Positions 25,367-39,551 of a DNA stretch of 64,000 nucleotides are shown here, one piece after another. Source of the DNA: Pohlia nutans (Eukaryota; Streptophyta; Bryopsida; Bryales; Mniaceae); the NCBI GenBank assembly GCA_022496805.1, contig CM040094.1:13353501-13417500 (forward strand), read 5' to 3'. Positions within the stretch are counted from its first letter, which is position 1. Each line of letters starts with the position of its first letter. The position numbers and the translations under genes were made by a program. Below the pieces are notes generated by a model. It worked only from the letters and a program-made list of their open reading frames with translations, was not told where the DNA came from and searched no databases.

Positions 25367-25779
25367 CTCGGGGAGTGCACTTAAAGTTAAGACTAGGAGT
25401 CACGTGAGTGCGTACTTTTGACCCCCTTATGTATGTACTAAAAAATCATCTAAAAATTGTAAAAAAAAATATGAAGTTATTGAACACAATCTAAAGTTCT
25501 TGTTGTATAAATTTCAAAAAATAGTCACTTGTAAATATTTTTAAATTGATTTTTAAGCGAAAAACAACACATTTTAGTTCAAACTTCTATCATTTTTTTA
25601 TAAGATTTAAAATAACATTTGGTCTAAAGTTTATACCAAATGATAAATATATATGTAATGATTCAGCACCTAAAAAATTGTAATTTAAAAACTATTTTAA
25701 TGCCAAGTATTGTAGGAGGTATGCTATTAAGACGCACTCACATGTATTCCTAATCCTAACTTTAAGTGCACTCCCTGAG
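25367..25779. mobile_element. MITE with 8-bp target duplication (hAT-like)
   Basis: Inverted arms of about 48 bp: the left starts CTCGGGGAGTGCAC and the reverse of the right starts CTCAGGGAGTGCAC. Flanking 8-mers ATTTTAGC and ATTTCAGC differ by one base, suggesting an aged 8-bp duplication. 413 bp, non-coding. Confidence 0.65.
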
Positions 25780-26995
25780 ATTTCAGCATCCCTTTTTAAC
25801 AATAAAACACTATGATCTTGCAATCTATATGGCCAAATGACCCCAAAATTGATCGACATGATTTACAACATGAATGTTACAAGATTGTATGGTTGAGATT
25901 TCTATACTACACTTACATTTAGACCTATAACACATCAAAAGCAATGATGATTTTAAGCCCAAAAAAGCTAGGGATGCTTAGAGGTTAAATGATCATTTAG
26001 GCTTTATGTACATGTACATACCTTATACTCATTAATGAACTGATTTACAAATAATCCAATATTTTAAAACCACATTTTTTTCTAAAATCCAAGTTTTTGT
26101 ATCCTTTATTATACAAAGAGTACTTAGTAATTTGTGATTAAAATAATGTTTTTTTAGAAATTTAAATTACGTTTTTTTTACTTTTTTATTTTTTACCAAT
26201 ATTAATTCATTTACTTATTTATTAACAAGCAATCTCTAAGCGAATCAGAGAGGAATGACTAATTTTGATGGTTCCAACAATCTTTGTTGAATCCAAAAAT
26301 TGAAAATTTAAAGTGTAGTTTACATAATTAGATTATATACTAGATTAAAAAGTGCAAGCAATTTGGAATACAATGAAAGCTTTATATTATTCATAAATAT
26401 AGCCCTTCAATGTTGAGCACACTATAGAATGGGTCATGCTTCAAAAGGTGAATTTAGGCTCAATCATGTCATATCAATGACTCAATTCAATGCAAATTCA
26501 AATCTCACGTAGATTGTAAAGCTTGTTGAATGTTCTATTAAAAGTTTTTCATATTCTTATGATTTGTATTTTGAGAATTATTTTTATTTGCATTTTAACG
26601 ATCACCAATTTTTTTGGAATTATAATTAATAAATAAATAATAAATAAATAAAACCAACTTTTAACTACATATTTTGGCCGCCGTACTCTAAAAACATCCT
26701 AAATTGAGTTAACTTTGAATGCCCATGTGCACTAAAGTGTCTATTTCTATACCTCATTGGTTCTCAAAGGTATGACCACTACGGTAAGTTCTAGGTCCAG
26801 AAGGCCATACCTTACGAACTCAAAATATATCTCATAAACAACTGAAAGATTTGGATTTTGTAAGCTGCGACAATTTCTGAAGATGCCAAATCTTGGTCAT
26901 GCTAAGCGGCACTTTTGTTCAAGTACATCCGGATTCAATATGTTGTAAGCCAATCCATCAAACTCTCTTTGGTTGATTGAGAGATTGCATGTTAA
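25780..26995. other. AT-rich intergenic, no gene
   Basis: Nothing recognised on either strand. Confidence 0.5.
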
Positions 26996-27573
26996 TCTTT
27001 AAAGGCCCAACCAATCCATGTGGAGTTGATGGATGATTTGTCTTCATCTATATCTCCTTACTCGTTAACCTCTTCATCATGAAACATTTTTCCAAGATAC
27101 TTCATCAAGTTGTTTTCCTATCCAACCATTGGATTTGGTGTTATTAGAGTACATACTTCTTTAAAATTACAAACATACAAGTTTTTGAAAATTTTGACCA
27201 AGCCAAAATTACATTGACTTTAGTTCAAAAGTAGTTGTGCAAAAATGAGGTTATAGATTTAAGAACACAAAATATTCAAAAAATTACCATGTCAAGAGTA
27301 TCTCATTTCAAATCCAATTCAACAATTTTTATTAAAGAATTACTAATAATTTGTTTGTAATAAAATTTAGAAGGAATTTTTAATTTTAACTTTTATTTTT
27401 TATAATAAAATATTAGTGATAGCATTGGTGAATCTAACGATACGGATGTAATCAAAAATTCAAAATCTAAAACTTTAATTTGTATACAAATTCCAAAATA
27501 TTCCTCCAAAAAATACTTTATAACGGTTTTTTTCAAATTGTTAATCCCAAGGACACTTTGTGTGCAATAGGGG
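26996..27573. mobile_element. Decayed TTAA-flanked element, family A
   Basis: TTAA at 26992-26995 and 27574-27577; right end AATAGGGG. The left end is degraded (TCTTTAAAGGCCCAAC) but aligns with the start of 5706-6273, and the interior aligns with the same family, for example gaatctaacgatacggatg. 578 bp, close to the 568 bp of its relative. Confidence 0.5.
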
Positions 27574-27861
27574 TTAAATGTCCTTTCTATTTATGATATT
27601 TGTAGATTTTCCAATGTTCTTTCTATTCATGATTGTAGAATTTCTAAAAAGAACTTAAAACATCTAAAATCTTAAGATTTAAACTATGTAAAAATATTAT
27701 TTAAAACCTCATAATTCAGATAATAAATTTTAAAAAATAACAATACACATCTCGGGTTTTATATTTTAATTATAAATATTTAATCAACTCAATATATGAA
27801 TCTTTCAATAAATACGTTTAAATGAATTTTTATACTTTGATGATCTATTTCACTGAGAGAC

Positions 27862-27969
27862 TATAGATTTTTTGAGCCCTTTAGTATATTTTAAATAAGT
27901 TTAAGAAATAAACTATAGATCTTTTGAGCCCTTTAGTATATTTTAAATAAGTTTAAGAAATAAACTATC
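27862..27969. repeat. 54-bp tandem duplication
   Basis: Two almost identical head-to-tail copies of a 54-bp unit (word gagccctttagtatatttt). Nothing else of note between 27574 and the helicase start at 28466. Confidence 0.8.
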
Positions 27970-28465
27970 TAAAATAAAATTTTAATCTTTATTCTCAACA
28001 ATTCATTGGTAGTGCAAGGAGTATTGGACTCCTAGTAATCAATACATTTATGAATATAATAAGGCAGATGTTGCAATTAAAAATTCATCATTTAGTTTTC
28101 AAAAAAATCATGGTGTCTAATTTTTGACATTCTTAATTTTATATATATCTAAGTATATTTTTAGTGTAAAGAAACTTTTTACAAGATATGTGTACATTTT
28201 TTAACCTAAAAATATTTTCACATTGTTAGAAAAATTATTGATTGAAATTTTGATTGTAACATTTTTCATACATTTATATGATCCTTTTAACAAAAAAGAG
28301 CATAAGTTCAAATTTAATACAATTGACAAAGACCTCAATAAATTATTGTTACGATATTTTCAAACCTTTTATTAAATCAAAATTAAAAAAACCACAATGT
28401 ACAAACGTTAAATTGATGAATACATCAATCCAATAGATTTTTGAATTATACACGAGCTTTATTAA

Positions 28466-31400
28466 ATGGGGAAAACAGTAGAATTTGCATTGAATATTGG
28501 TGAGAATTCTAATAGTGGATTAAAAAACGCATCTCCTACTAAAAGTAGCATTGTGGGAAGAGGAGAAGAACATCCTTGGTGGCGAGGTCCAGGATATAAA
28601 GAACCTAACAATGGAACTAATCACTTTAAAGAAGGCTCAACAAAGTTTGTTACAACAGAAAATGATGACATCAAAAAATTGCATGAAGAGGTAATAATAA
28701 TAATTTACTACGTCATATCAAATGTAATATTATAACTATTCAAAAATTAAATTTGTATTTCGTAAATGAAATTTGATATAAAAAATGATAGTTCATAATA
28801 TTCAAATCTTTAGAATTTAAATATTTTTATTTGGATTATTCAATGAATCAATTTTAAATTAGTTTTCTTCTAAATTAAATTTTTTTATTGTTGCATTCAA
28901 ATCATCACATCATGAACTACACAATTGTCTTTGCTAAGTATTCAAAGAATCAACCAATACAATATCATCAAGAACTTTTCATATTTTGAAATTTGCGAAA
29001 AAATAAAATTAATATGTTGAATGTATGTAGCTCAATCCAGAAGAAGAAATTAATGAAAAAGAATGGTGGATGAAATTAGAAAAACTTAAGCACCAAAACC
29101 TGTCAAATGTAAAAGAAATTCAAGAAGAAATTATAATAAAAAACCAATTTGGAACCCATGGAGCATCCATTTTACAAAACTTTGCACGCCAACTTGAACT
29201 TCACTAGTGAGATTCAATAAAATATTCCAAATAAACTTTATATAAATTATCTCCTGCACTTAAGATGATTACCTTAATGTAAAATTTAATCATTAATTAT
29301 TTTTGTGACTAAATAAAATGTGAATGGTAAATGAAAACAAGAAAGCCGTGTTTATAATCAAGGAGAAGGTTTACCAACAATTGTGATTAGTAGGAGTCCC
29401 TTGCCAAGCTATCGTCAAGATCTTAACAAACAACCTAATACAAAGTCATCTTCTCATCATGTAAATCACCCTAAACTTTAAATTTCAATTGATTGTTTTT
29501 TGAATTGTATAGACTTTCACATTGTTTTCCAAAATTTGCATAAACAACATGCAACAATTTTTTAATTTGATACTAAATATTAAAATTTATCATTTACCTT
29601 TTGTTGATATGATTAATCATCCAATACTTACAGATACTAATGCCACCGACTACGGAGCATAAAATAGAGACTATGTTGGCAAATCTTTCACATGATATTA
29701 CAAAAATACCTCGAAAACGAGTCTCAGATTGGACACAAACAAAAATAAGTACAAGTCGATTGCCTATCCGATCCCAAAAGCAATTGGCTTTAATAAATAA
29801 TTTTGAAAAAGATGTCCAAGATTTGGAGCTTCACAAATATCAAATTGCACAAAAGGTACGTTATTATTCTAAAGTCAATAAATCAAATATAAATTAGTAA
29901 GTTTTACTAGCTTGGGTAAGTCAAGTACTAACTTCCACAAACCTAATTATAGGCGAGTAAAAAAGGCCAAGCAATGCAAGCTTTTCGAGAAACTCTACCA
30001 GTGTTTAAATTGAAAGACGAATTTTTGAATACAATTGTTGGAAATCAGGTGATTTCTCATTATTACCATAATTAATTGAATTACTATATGTTTTGATATA
30101 TACAAATATACTATACAAGATGATTATAATTTATTGTATTAATTCACCAGTCAAATTCTAAAGTTTATAACAATTATGTTATCTAATTTACATATATGTG
30201 TCATAGGTTGTTGTAGTTTATGGGGATACCGGTTGTGGAAAGACAACTCAACTTCCACAATTCATATTAGACAAGGCCATTGAAGATGGAACCATCAACA
30301 ATTGCAATATCATTTGTACACAACCTCGTCGGATTTCAGCTATGTCAGTGGCTACTCGTGTGGCCACTGAAAGGTGTGAACCTCTTGGATTGACTATTGG
30401 ATACCAACTTCGTTCTGAGACTAAAATGTCTCCTCAAACAAAATTGTTATTTTGTACTACTGGTGTATTGCTTCGTCGTATTGTAAGCACATTTGCCAAT
30501 ATATATAAATAATTGTTTTATTTATTGATTTTGAATTAAAATTATGTAATTTTATATATTTTTAACATGAGATTATATTATAACTATAAATGGGTTATTT
30601 TTGTGTGCATGTTAGTAATATATAGATGAAAAGTTCATTAAAATAACTTTAAATTTGTCTTGTATATACAGCTTGATGATCCTATTATGTTTAATGTGAG
30701 TCATATAATAGTAGATGAAATCCATGAAAGAGGTATGAACGAAGATTTTTTTTTGGCTGTAGTACGTGAGTTGCTTATAAATCGACCAGATCTTCGAGTC
30801 ATTCTTATGAGTGCAACTTTCAATGCAAAATTATTTTCATCGTATTTTATGGATGCACCAATATTCAACATTCCTGTACGATTCTATCAACTTTCTGCAC
30901 CATACATTTGTAGTTATTGAATCAACACATATACGATTTTAGACACATTTGTAAATTGCTTAATATTATTTGATAATTTTACATGTTTATGGATGCAGGG
31001 TCTTTTATATCCTATAGAAGATAAATATTTAGAAGATGTTTTAGAACTTACGGGGCATAATTTAAACCATCCTGAATCTAGTTGTCCTGGTGATAAAGAG
31101 TGGAAACATATGGAACTTTTAAATGACCCACTTTATGAAGTTTTTGAGGCAAGATTATCAACTATATAAATTTATCTTAGAAGAAATAAGGATAAGAATA
31201 TTGCACCCATAAGGTTGGTGCAAGAATGTTCCCAAATATTTATTATTTTTGGAAGAATATATTTTAACAATTTCAAAATAAAAAATTAGCCAAACCTTTC
31301 TTTGACATTTTTTTTTTCTTGAAAAAAGATCTAAAAGTTTTTGCATCTAATTGGTATCTAAGATTTATTTTTTCCATCATTTCTAAGCGGATGATATCAA

Positions 31401-34400
31401 TGCAATCATTATAGTTATGCAAAATAAAATAAAAATTAAAGCTTAATTTATTTATAAATTTATTCATAAAATTGATTTTATTTTTTTCCAGAGTGTCAAT
31501 ATTGAATCTGAGTACAAACAATATAGTGAGTCAACACAAATTTCTCTTCACTCATGGACTGGAGAATATACAGACCTTCATTTGGTAAGCTTTACATATG
31601 AATCTTGATTTTTGAGGTCCTCCTTTGGAACAATAATCAGTAATAATTATTTACAAATTGACGTCAATTGGAATTTTTTAATATTATATTAACCTCTTAA
31701 ATGAAAAATTTCAACTATCACAAAAATCAAATGACCACAAACAATGATAATCCAAAACCTATAATATTTTATGTTTTAACATGTAAAAATAAATTAAATA
31801 AATTATAATAATTTCACTATATTATTGTAATTCTTAAGTATTTTCAATATTAATAATTACTAAATTTCTTCATATAGGTAGAAGCAATAATAGAAAGCAT
31901 ATGTTGTTCTGAAGAAAAAGAACCTGGAGCAATTTTGGTTTTTCTTTCAAATTGGGATGAAATATCTCAAGTTTTAGATCTTTTAAAGACTAATGCATTG
32001 CTTAAAAACAACTCTCGATTTCTTCTTGTGCCTTTACATGGATCGATGCCAACCATGGATCAAAGAAAAATCTTTCATCCACCACCACTAGGTGTGCGGT
32101 GAGATTATTTGTTTTCTTTTTTACATATTAATTCATTAAAAAAAAAATTAAATCAAAATTTTGATTATGAAGTATAATTTTTCATATATCATATTACAAA
32201 ATTTGAATGAATTTTTACAAACAAAACTTGTGCAGAAAAATCATCTTGGCAACTAACATTGCCGAAACAAGCATCACAATTGATGATGTGGTTTATGTGA
32301 TTGATTCTGGAAAAATGCAAGAAAATAACTATGATGCTATCAACAAACTAGCGTGTTCAAGATCTATTTGGATTGCAAAGTCTAATGCTCTTCAGGTTTA
32401 AAAAATATTCCATTTATGTTTTTAATTTTTTGGTTAGAACACATAAAATAGTATAAGATTACTTTCAAGACTCATATCAATTAAACTTTAAAAACAAGAT
32501 CATATAGCATTTTCAATGCTACACATTACATTCACACTTCAGAGTACAATTTCATTGATACTTCAATAAATTTCAAGCAACGCAACCACTTACTATATGT
32601 GCATGGAAATAGTGAATGATCACTCACAAATCAAGTTATTTAAAATATACAAAGAAGTTCGATCACATGTGTATTCTATTGTATAACCCCACCTAAAATT
32701 AAATTTAGAGAGTAGGTTGAAACTTGGGCTTGTTCTAATGAATGGATATTAATAAAGTATTGACACAAATTTTACAATAAAAAAGAATACATTCCATATT
32801 CTTTGATTCAGTTTTCAACAACCTTCACTTATTACAATTATTTTAAAATTTAAGATCTTAAAATAATATAGTTATCATATAATTAATGGTGTATCATCCC
32901 TCTTTTCATCATCATCTTTGGACATATACTATTTATTTTTCTTGGATTTTAAATTCTAACCCATCTTTGTATTTTTTGAAATGACAACATCTTGTGTTTT
33001 TAGTCTTTTTGGTTATTTAATATTAATTGATTGTATTCAAAATCAAAGACTTAGACGATAATTCCAATTCCATTGATTGTGTGTCAAAGCGATCAAAAAA
33101 GTGATGACATATCACTATTTATAGAATAGTTTTAATGTAATCATTCTTTATCTTTTAATTTAGGTTCTATACATGAAAATTTGAATTTTTTCATATCCTA
33201 TATTTTATTTAAATAAGTTTGATAATTTTATTATTAAGAGATATTATGATATTTAAAACTAAAACAAATACTATTATGTGTTTTTAAGAGGCGAGGTCGT
33301 GCTGGAAGGACAAGACCAGGAGTATGCTATAGATTATATCCAAAAGTGGTGTATGATGCAATGGCTCAATTCCAACTTCCAGAAATTTTGAGAATATCCT
33401 TACCAGAACTTTGCCTTCAAATGAAGCTTATGCGTTTCAATAATATTTATTCAATACTAAAAAAGACGATGGAGCCTCCAGAAGCTACCAAAATTGAAGA
33501 TGCTTTGGAATTATTAAAAACCATCAATGCTTTGGATGATGATGAAGAATTAACTCCTCTTGGTGATGATCTAACTATTATCATAATGTTTATATTTAAA
33601 TCATGATGTTAAATCTGTGTGTTTTTTTAATTTGAAAAAATGAATGAAATAAACATAAAATACATTTCTTTGTTATTGTAGGAACATATTTAGCTACTTT
33701 GCCTGTAAATCCCAAAATTGGCAAAATATTGATATTTGGTGCTTTATTCCAATGTCTTTCACCTTCTCTCACAATAGCTACTGCAGTTGCCTATCAAAAT
33801 CCTTTTGTGTCTTTGATGGAACACATAGAAGATGCTAATGAAGCTCGAAATCGATTTGCTGAAAATGATTGTAGGTACAAGCTTTGTTATTTTTATTAAT
33901 TAGTGAATGTTGTGAATACCGTTTGCAAAATAAATAAAAACATATTATAGCATCATTATTTTACTTTATTAGGACTATAACATGATATACAGTGATCATA
34001 TTGCAACGATAAGAGCATATGATGGATGGCAAGAAGCAAAACACAATGGAACTGAACGCAATTATTGTTGGCATAATTATTTATCAATATCAACTCTCTG
34101 CAAAATGGAAGAAATGCGCTACAAATTCATCAATTTATTGGCTGATATCAACATTATTGATAAATTGAAGAATATAAAGGTTGCTAAGTCAACTTTGATG
34201 CTAGCTATTCAATCCTATTGAAATTAGAATTTGCATATCTTAATGACTTTAACATGTGTAAATTGGATTGTCCTATTGTAAAATAAATATTGTGTGTGCA
34301 AAGGACTTTTAAATTTAAAATACTAAAATTATTCCAAGATAATATATATAGATAAATAAATAATAATCTTTTATAAAATATACGTCGAGCTGTCAATTTG

Positions 34401-35544
34401 ATGAAGATTTGTAATGTAAAATATTACAAATTATTTTACAAACCGTTAAAAAAATCTTGATGCACATTGAACATTTGAAAAGAAACTCCAATTTTCTATT
34501 ATTAGATTTTATTGATTCTACTTTATAACTATCTAATATATCATTCTATTCCAAATAGATTTACAACAAATATAGTCACAACGTGGAACTTATAAAAGCA
34601 ATTATATGTGCCGGTTTATATCCAAACATTGCAATTTGTAAAATGCAAAACAAGAATCTAGCATTTTATTCCAATTGTGAAGGACGAGTAGAACCTGAAC
34701 CATCATCTTTAATTGCAAAAGTTGATGCATTATCACTTCCATGGCTAGTATACACACGCACCATCCAAGGTACATGTTACCTCAATGATTTAACAAATGT
34801 TGGAGATTATACACTTCTCATGTTTGGAGGAACAATGACTTGTCATCGAAAAGAAAATAGTGCAGAAATGTTAAGAGGATTTTTACGATTTTCAACTTCA
34901 AAGCGAGCTCTTAAAATTATTTTAGTAACCAATCCATTCTTATTAATTTTGAATAATTTCATTTAAAAATATTATGCTCACAAATATGAAAATAAAATAA
35001 AATATATGCATTACAAATAACATTTATGTTAAAAAAATCATATTGAGTATTAGAATTATATTATATATATAATAAACTAATTCTCATAAAACCAATGGAG
35101 ATATATTCTAATATATTAGTAAACAGGAATTGCGAAGGCAGTTAATGTTATTACTAGATCAAAAATTGAAAAACCCAACACAATTTGATATTCATTTGAA
35201 AGCAAAATCATTTTTAATGGCGGTATTAGAATTGATTCATAGCAACAATACATCTTTCAAAAGTGACGGATTACATGGAGCCGCATGGGGTCAAGAAGAA
35301 GACCACATATATTCAAATACTAACAAATATCCTCTCCGAAGGTATTTTTAATTTATAAATGCTAAGTTATTTTATTTTTATAAAAAAGATAAATCAAATT
35401 GTAATATTAAAACAATTATAACAATTATAATTATTTTATTGAATGAACAGGTATTCAAGTCCAAAAAAACAAGAGGGAAGGCTTGGTCCTTTAGACAACT
35501 TATTTGGTCAATTGGTATCAATTCCAACGGATGCATACACTTGA
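28466..35544 (+). CDS. DExH-box RNA helicase of the DHX36/plant DExH1-DExH3 group
   Basis: ATP-dependent 3'-5' RNA/G-quadruplex-type helicase family. Seventeen exons: 28466-28690, 29031-29206, 29346-29460, 29634-29855, 29953-30048, 30207-30482, 30672-30875, 30999-31148, 31492-31584, 31878-32098, 32236-32395, 33289-33562, 33682-33874, 33993-34179, 34559-34924, 35127-35341, 35451-35544; 1088 aa with every phase consistent. Walker [10 protein letters not shown] at 284-292 (the family usually has GET), TQPRRISA, motif II DEIH at 385-388, SAT at 417-419, TNIAETSIT motif V, QRRGRAGR motif VI at 646-653. The C-terminal winged-helix, HA2 and OB-fold region includes [14 protein letters not shown] and a WHNYLS segment typical of this group. 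The N-terminus has a WWRGPGY motif and an R3H-like/plant linker ([12 protein letters not shown]) but no dsRBD. The intron after exon 8 starts with GC, not GT. AT-rich coding sequence, yet no disablement. Confidence 0.9.
32396..33288. other. Longest helicase intron (893 bp)
   Basis: Separates motif V from motif VI of the helicase. AT-rich, with no transposon termini or open frame noticed. Confidence 0.7.
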
Positions 35545-36538
35545 TACTAGGTGATTTTATTCAATAATTATAAAAAATTATGGATGTTGCACAAATAAAT
35601 ATTTTTCATTTATACATTTAACATAAATTTGTTGAATGTTGTGTAGTATTTAAACAATGATTTTACATTCATTTGATATTTAATGAAGCTGAATTAAATA
35701 GATTTATTTTATAGCACAATACAGTAAAAAGTCTTTTGGTGTATGAATTATTCATGAATTTTTTTCAATATAGTCATGCATTTAGTAGCTGAATTTGATA
35801 CTGATAAAGAATGTAGATGTCGACAATGCAAATCAATAGCCAATAGTATTTGGTCAATAGTGATTTGAAAAAGTCTTTGTGCCAAGATGAGCTAAATTAT
35901 ATACATAGTAGACTAATGTATCTCCTTTGACTATATGAATCCAAATTCAGAATCCACGAATCTTTAATATGATTAATTTATAAATAGAAACAACCATTGG
36001 AAAAACTATGCAATATCCAAATACGCAAAATCATATTAGTAGCACATTCAACAAAGATTATCAAAATGTTAATGTTAGAAGTATAAATATGATGTTCAAT
36101 AAATGAATAATGTCCCAACACCTAAACCTTGCAAGGTGGCTATGGCTTTATATTACAAAAACAAAAAAAATACTAATTGGCTATATCTACTCTTCATGTT
36201 GGAAAAGGATGAAAGCACGAAAAACGTACCAAAAAATCAGTCTTCAATGCTGAAATCATAGTTTTTTTGGTCAAAAGCTATAAAATTATATCAAAATAGA
36301 TTCTATTTTGATTTTGATTTCACAATGCACTCTAGAATTCTTATAGGTACTTGAACCCAAAGTTTCAAAACAAAATCTTCTAAATTATTTACAAAAAGCA
36401 ATATTTGAAAATGAATGCCTAAATCCAATCTTGGCTGCAAAATTGATGGCCTTAAATGTATTCAAAATGAATATGATTTTTTTGATCTTTGAAATAATGA
36501 TAGAATTAAATTCTCTGTCCAAAAGAAAAGTGGAAAAT

Positions 36539-36572
<34 letters not shown>

Positions 36573-37189
36573 TTTGCTTGTTCTGTACCAACTTTGTCAA
36601 TTGGCATGTAACTACATTTTCAATTTTGGTCATCAAAAAAATTACAACTAATTATTAAACCAAATTATTCTATAGACTTTATAAAACAACATACGTTCTA
36701 TTTTTTTATTTTTTTACAAAATCCAAATTTATAATGTGTTTTGAACCTTTCATTGTTGAATCCTTGGTTGAATATTTATAGGGATCATACCATTTTTCTA
36801 TGTTGTCACCCAAAACGCAACTTTAAAATCAATAATTTGAATTAATTTTCCATATAGATAAGGATTTAGAACCAAATAGATACAAATAAGTAAAGAATTA
36901 GTCAAAATTACAATGCGTAAATTAAAATCCTAAAAACTAAAATTCCTACATTATCTTTCTTGGAGTAATTTAAAACGTGCATTGTATCAATTGAAAAAAA
37001 TATTTTGATAAAGGTTTGGAAGTTGGCTCAAAATTTAAATTATTTCTTACAATGTCTTTTTTGGATAAGTAATAATGGTGTATTATTTTTACATGATTCA
37101 TTTATCAGTGTATTTAGTACGTTTCATTTTGACGTGGTACAAGATGTTTACCTCATTCTAACAATTTGAGTGAAAAAAAAGAAAGTATG
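35545..37189. other. AT-rich intergenic with TA microsatellite at 36539-36571
   Basis: No gene. The open frame spanning 36431-36658 is a product of the TA run. Confidence 0.5.
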
Positions 37190-37429
37190 ATTAATTGCCC
37201 ATATATATTGCTATTAACTGCACATACTCTAACTTGCCACACTCCACTCATACATCGAGATTCCAACACACCTACTCAAAAAGAAAAAGAAACCATCCGC
37301 TACACACATATTATGTATATAGAGAAACCACGTCATTTATCTATATCAAGACTTTGAAAAATAATTGGAGATGGACTAAAAATCAATCCTTCATCTCACA
37401 AATATAATTTTTTTATCGAAAATCCCTAA

Positions 37430-38990
37430 ATTTTCCAAACAGCTGCTACATTGACTCTAGTAAATCCACACCTTAAATGAGATACCCCTTAGATTGTTAT
37501 TATACAAACGGATCATTTAACCCTTAACTTCCTGAACTATTTTGAGCGTGTTTTGGACCCTGATTTTTTCGGTTAAGGGTACATGTTGCTCAAACTTATG
37601 TAGTTCACTTTTTTACAAAATCAACTGTAAGATCTTGTAGATATGCAAGTCACCTTCATCTTTACAAATTTTGGTGTCAATCCGAGTTATAGGTTGCTTG
37701 GATGGGACACAAAAGTGAAGGGTACTCCAAGAAATTCACTGTTTTCTCACTATTGAAAATAGGCTTTGACCGACTCTCTTGGGCACATACTATTTTAGAA
37801 AGTTGGTACCCTCTGGAATTCTGAAGATAATCAAGTTTCCTACGTATGACAACAAGTTTTGTATTTTTAGGATAAAAAATGAGTGAGAAAGAGGCCTTGA
37901 CATAACATTCACAGTTTACTAGTTCACTTGTGACTTTGAGAGAAATCTTACAAATTCCTACAAATTTGATCTTCCATTGCAAAATCTGACACGGTAGGTT
38001 GAAAGTAAACAAAAGAACACATACGGTAGGAAAAAGAATTTTGGAAAAAAAGTGAAATCCAAGTGCAAGATTTGCATTTCAGTAACTACACCCACCCACA
38101 AGCCACCATGCCCAACTAGAATACGTGGCAGCTTGTCATCGCCCATCACTCTCTTTTGTTGACTTTTCTTCCTCGGTTTTGTGACCACCCAACACTTGTG
38201 GATTTTTGTAAAATTGACAATGTGCATTTCTCCAAATTAGACTACACCATTGGATAGCTTACTCGTTTCTACACAAAATTGGCCCAAATTTTGAATCATT
38301 TGGGCACTCCTTCATGAAGATATTTTTAGTTCTAAAAATAGAGCGACCCATTTTGGGTCGCCCAGGAAGTTAAGGGTTAAACCCCCATATATGAACGGTG
38401 GAGGAGACAGAGTCGGCTACGGAAATTACAATAGAGAAAGAGGCACAAACTACGAATATTGATTACTAGGTCTATAAAACTGCCTCAGAGCATAATTCAC
38501 AGCCATACACAAAACACTCACCATAACACTTACACAAACCAAACCTAATTATATCTTCACCAATTGCCTCAACTCATTATACCTTACAATACACATATAC
38601 GCCACCTGACACTACAAAATAATCACAATGATTAATTACTACTTCAAGCTATAAAAAAACTTCTACAACAAAATAAAACACCAACATACCTCCACATAGT
38701 TAAAGCCCACAAAGACCTTGAAGGAAACAAAAGAGAAAATGTACTAGCCAAAAGAGGTGCAAATGCACAACACAAAAATATGACTAAACTATATCACAAC
38801 ATTTGTTCACAACACCTCATATTGGCTACATAGAGACGTAGAAAAACAATTGGGACAATTATTGAAAGACCCCATTTGAAACTTTTAAAAGATGAAGAAC
38901 CAAAACAACAAAAAGAAAGTGCCATAAACTTCAAAAATATAGACAAATGGGTCAATAACAAAGAAACAAACCTTCCCATTCAAATTATAA
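37430..38990 (+). pseudogene. LINE RNase H-domain remnant split by a TTAA element
   Basis: Left part ends at 37516 with the RNase H opening YTNGSF (normally YTDGSF, so a catalytic Asp is Asn). The domain resumes after 38380 with GDRVGYGNYN, then TKPNYIFTNCLNSLY, then in another frame LHIVKAHKDLEGN and VLAKRGANA. These are the ordered motifs of non-LTR retrotransposon RNase H. In-frame stops and a frame change show it is dead. Removing 37521-38376 with one TTAA rejoins the two parts in one frame across the insertion point. More of the element may lie upstream from about 37190. Confidence 0.7.
37521..38376. mobile_element. TTAA-flanked (piggyBac-like) element inside the LINE
   Basis: Perfect 14-bp terminal inverted repeats CCCTTAACTTCCTG / CAGGAAGTTAAGGG, TTAA at 37517-37520 and 38377-38380. 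856 bp; a small gcgaccca...tgggtcgc stem lies near the right end. Minus-strand frames inside are open (to about 110 codons) but show no transposase motif I recognise. Confidence 0.85.
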
Positions 38991-39012
38991 TTTTCACAAT
39001 TTGATCGTTTAA

Positions 39013-39551
39013 CCCTTTAACGCGCCTGCGTCCATATAATGGACGACGAACAGATTGAAATCCTTCTCTTACTACATCCTGTACAGTTTTTCATCCATCC
39101 AAATTTTCTTTGGTTCTTATGCTAGTTGACTACCATTTGTACGGTATGGATCTTCAAAATAAGATATTGTGATTTTTTGAAAAATAACAATAGTGGTTGA
39201 TGTCAAGTTTCATTTTTAGTTCAAAAAGTGAGACCTTCAGCATGATTTTCCAAAATAAGTAGAATCAAATAATGGAAAGCATACCATCTCGTAGTGCATG
39301 TTATTTCAAATTCATTACAACAATTTTTAATTTTTTTGTGTTACTTTGGGATTTTTAATTGAATTTCAAAAGAAAACCTTGAAAAATTAATTTAAATAAA
39401 TTACTAAGAAACATGATAAATCCAACCATACAGATGTGATCTAAACATTGACATTTACAACTTTGCTTTGTACATCAACTCCATTTTTGGTATTCATCAA
39501 ACATTTTATAACGGATCTTTGAAATCAGTGATGAATCGGGACGTTAAAGGG
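39013..39551. mobile_element. TTAA-flanked (piggyBac-like) element, family A relative
   Basis: Starts CCCTTTAACGCGCC, ends GGGACGTTAAAGGG, TTAA at 39009-39012 and 39552-39555. Interior resembles 5706-6273 and 26996-27573. The start resembles known animal piggyBac termini, which also begin with CCCTTT-type sequence after TTAA. 539 bp, non-coding. Confidence 0.75.

Noticed and set aside
24440..25992. Possible 1.5-kb TTAA element between aTTAACATCTAAATAAC and gcttagaggTTAA
   Set aside because: The termini match too poorly to be inverted repeats, and two other elements lie within.
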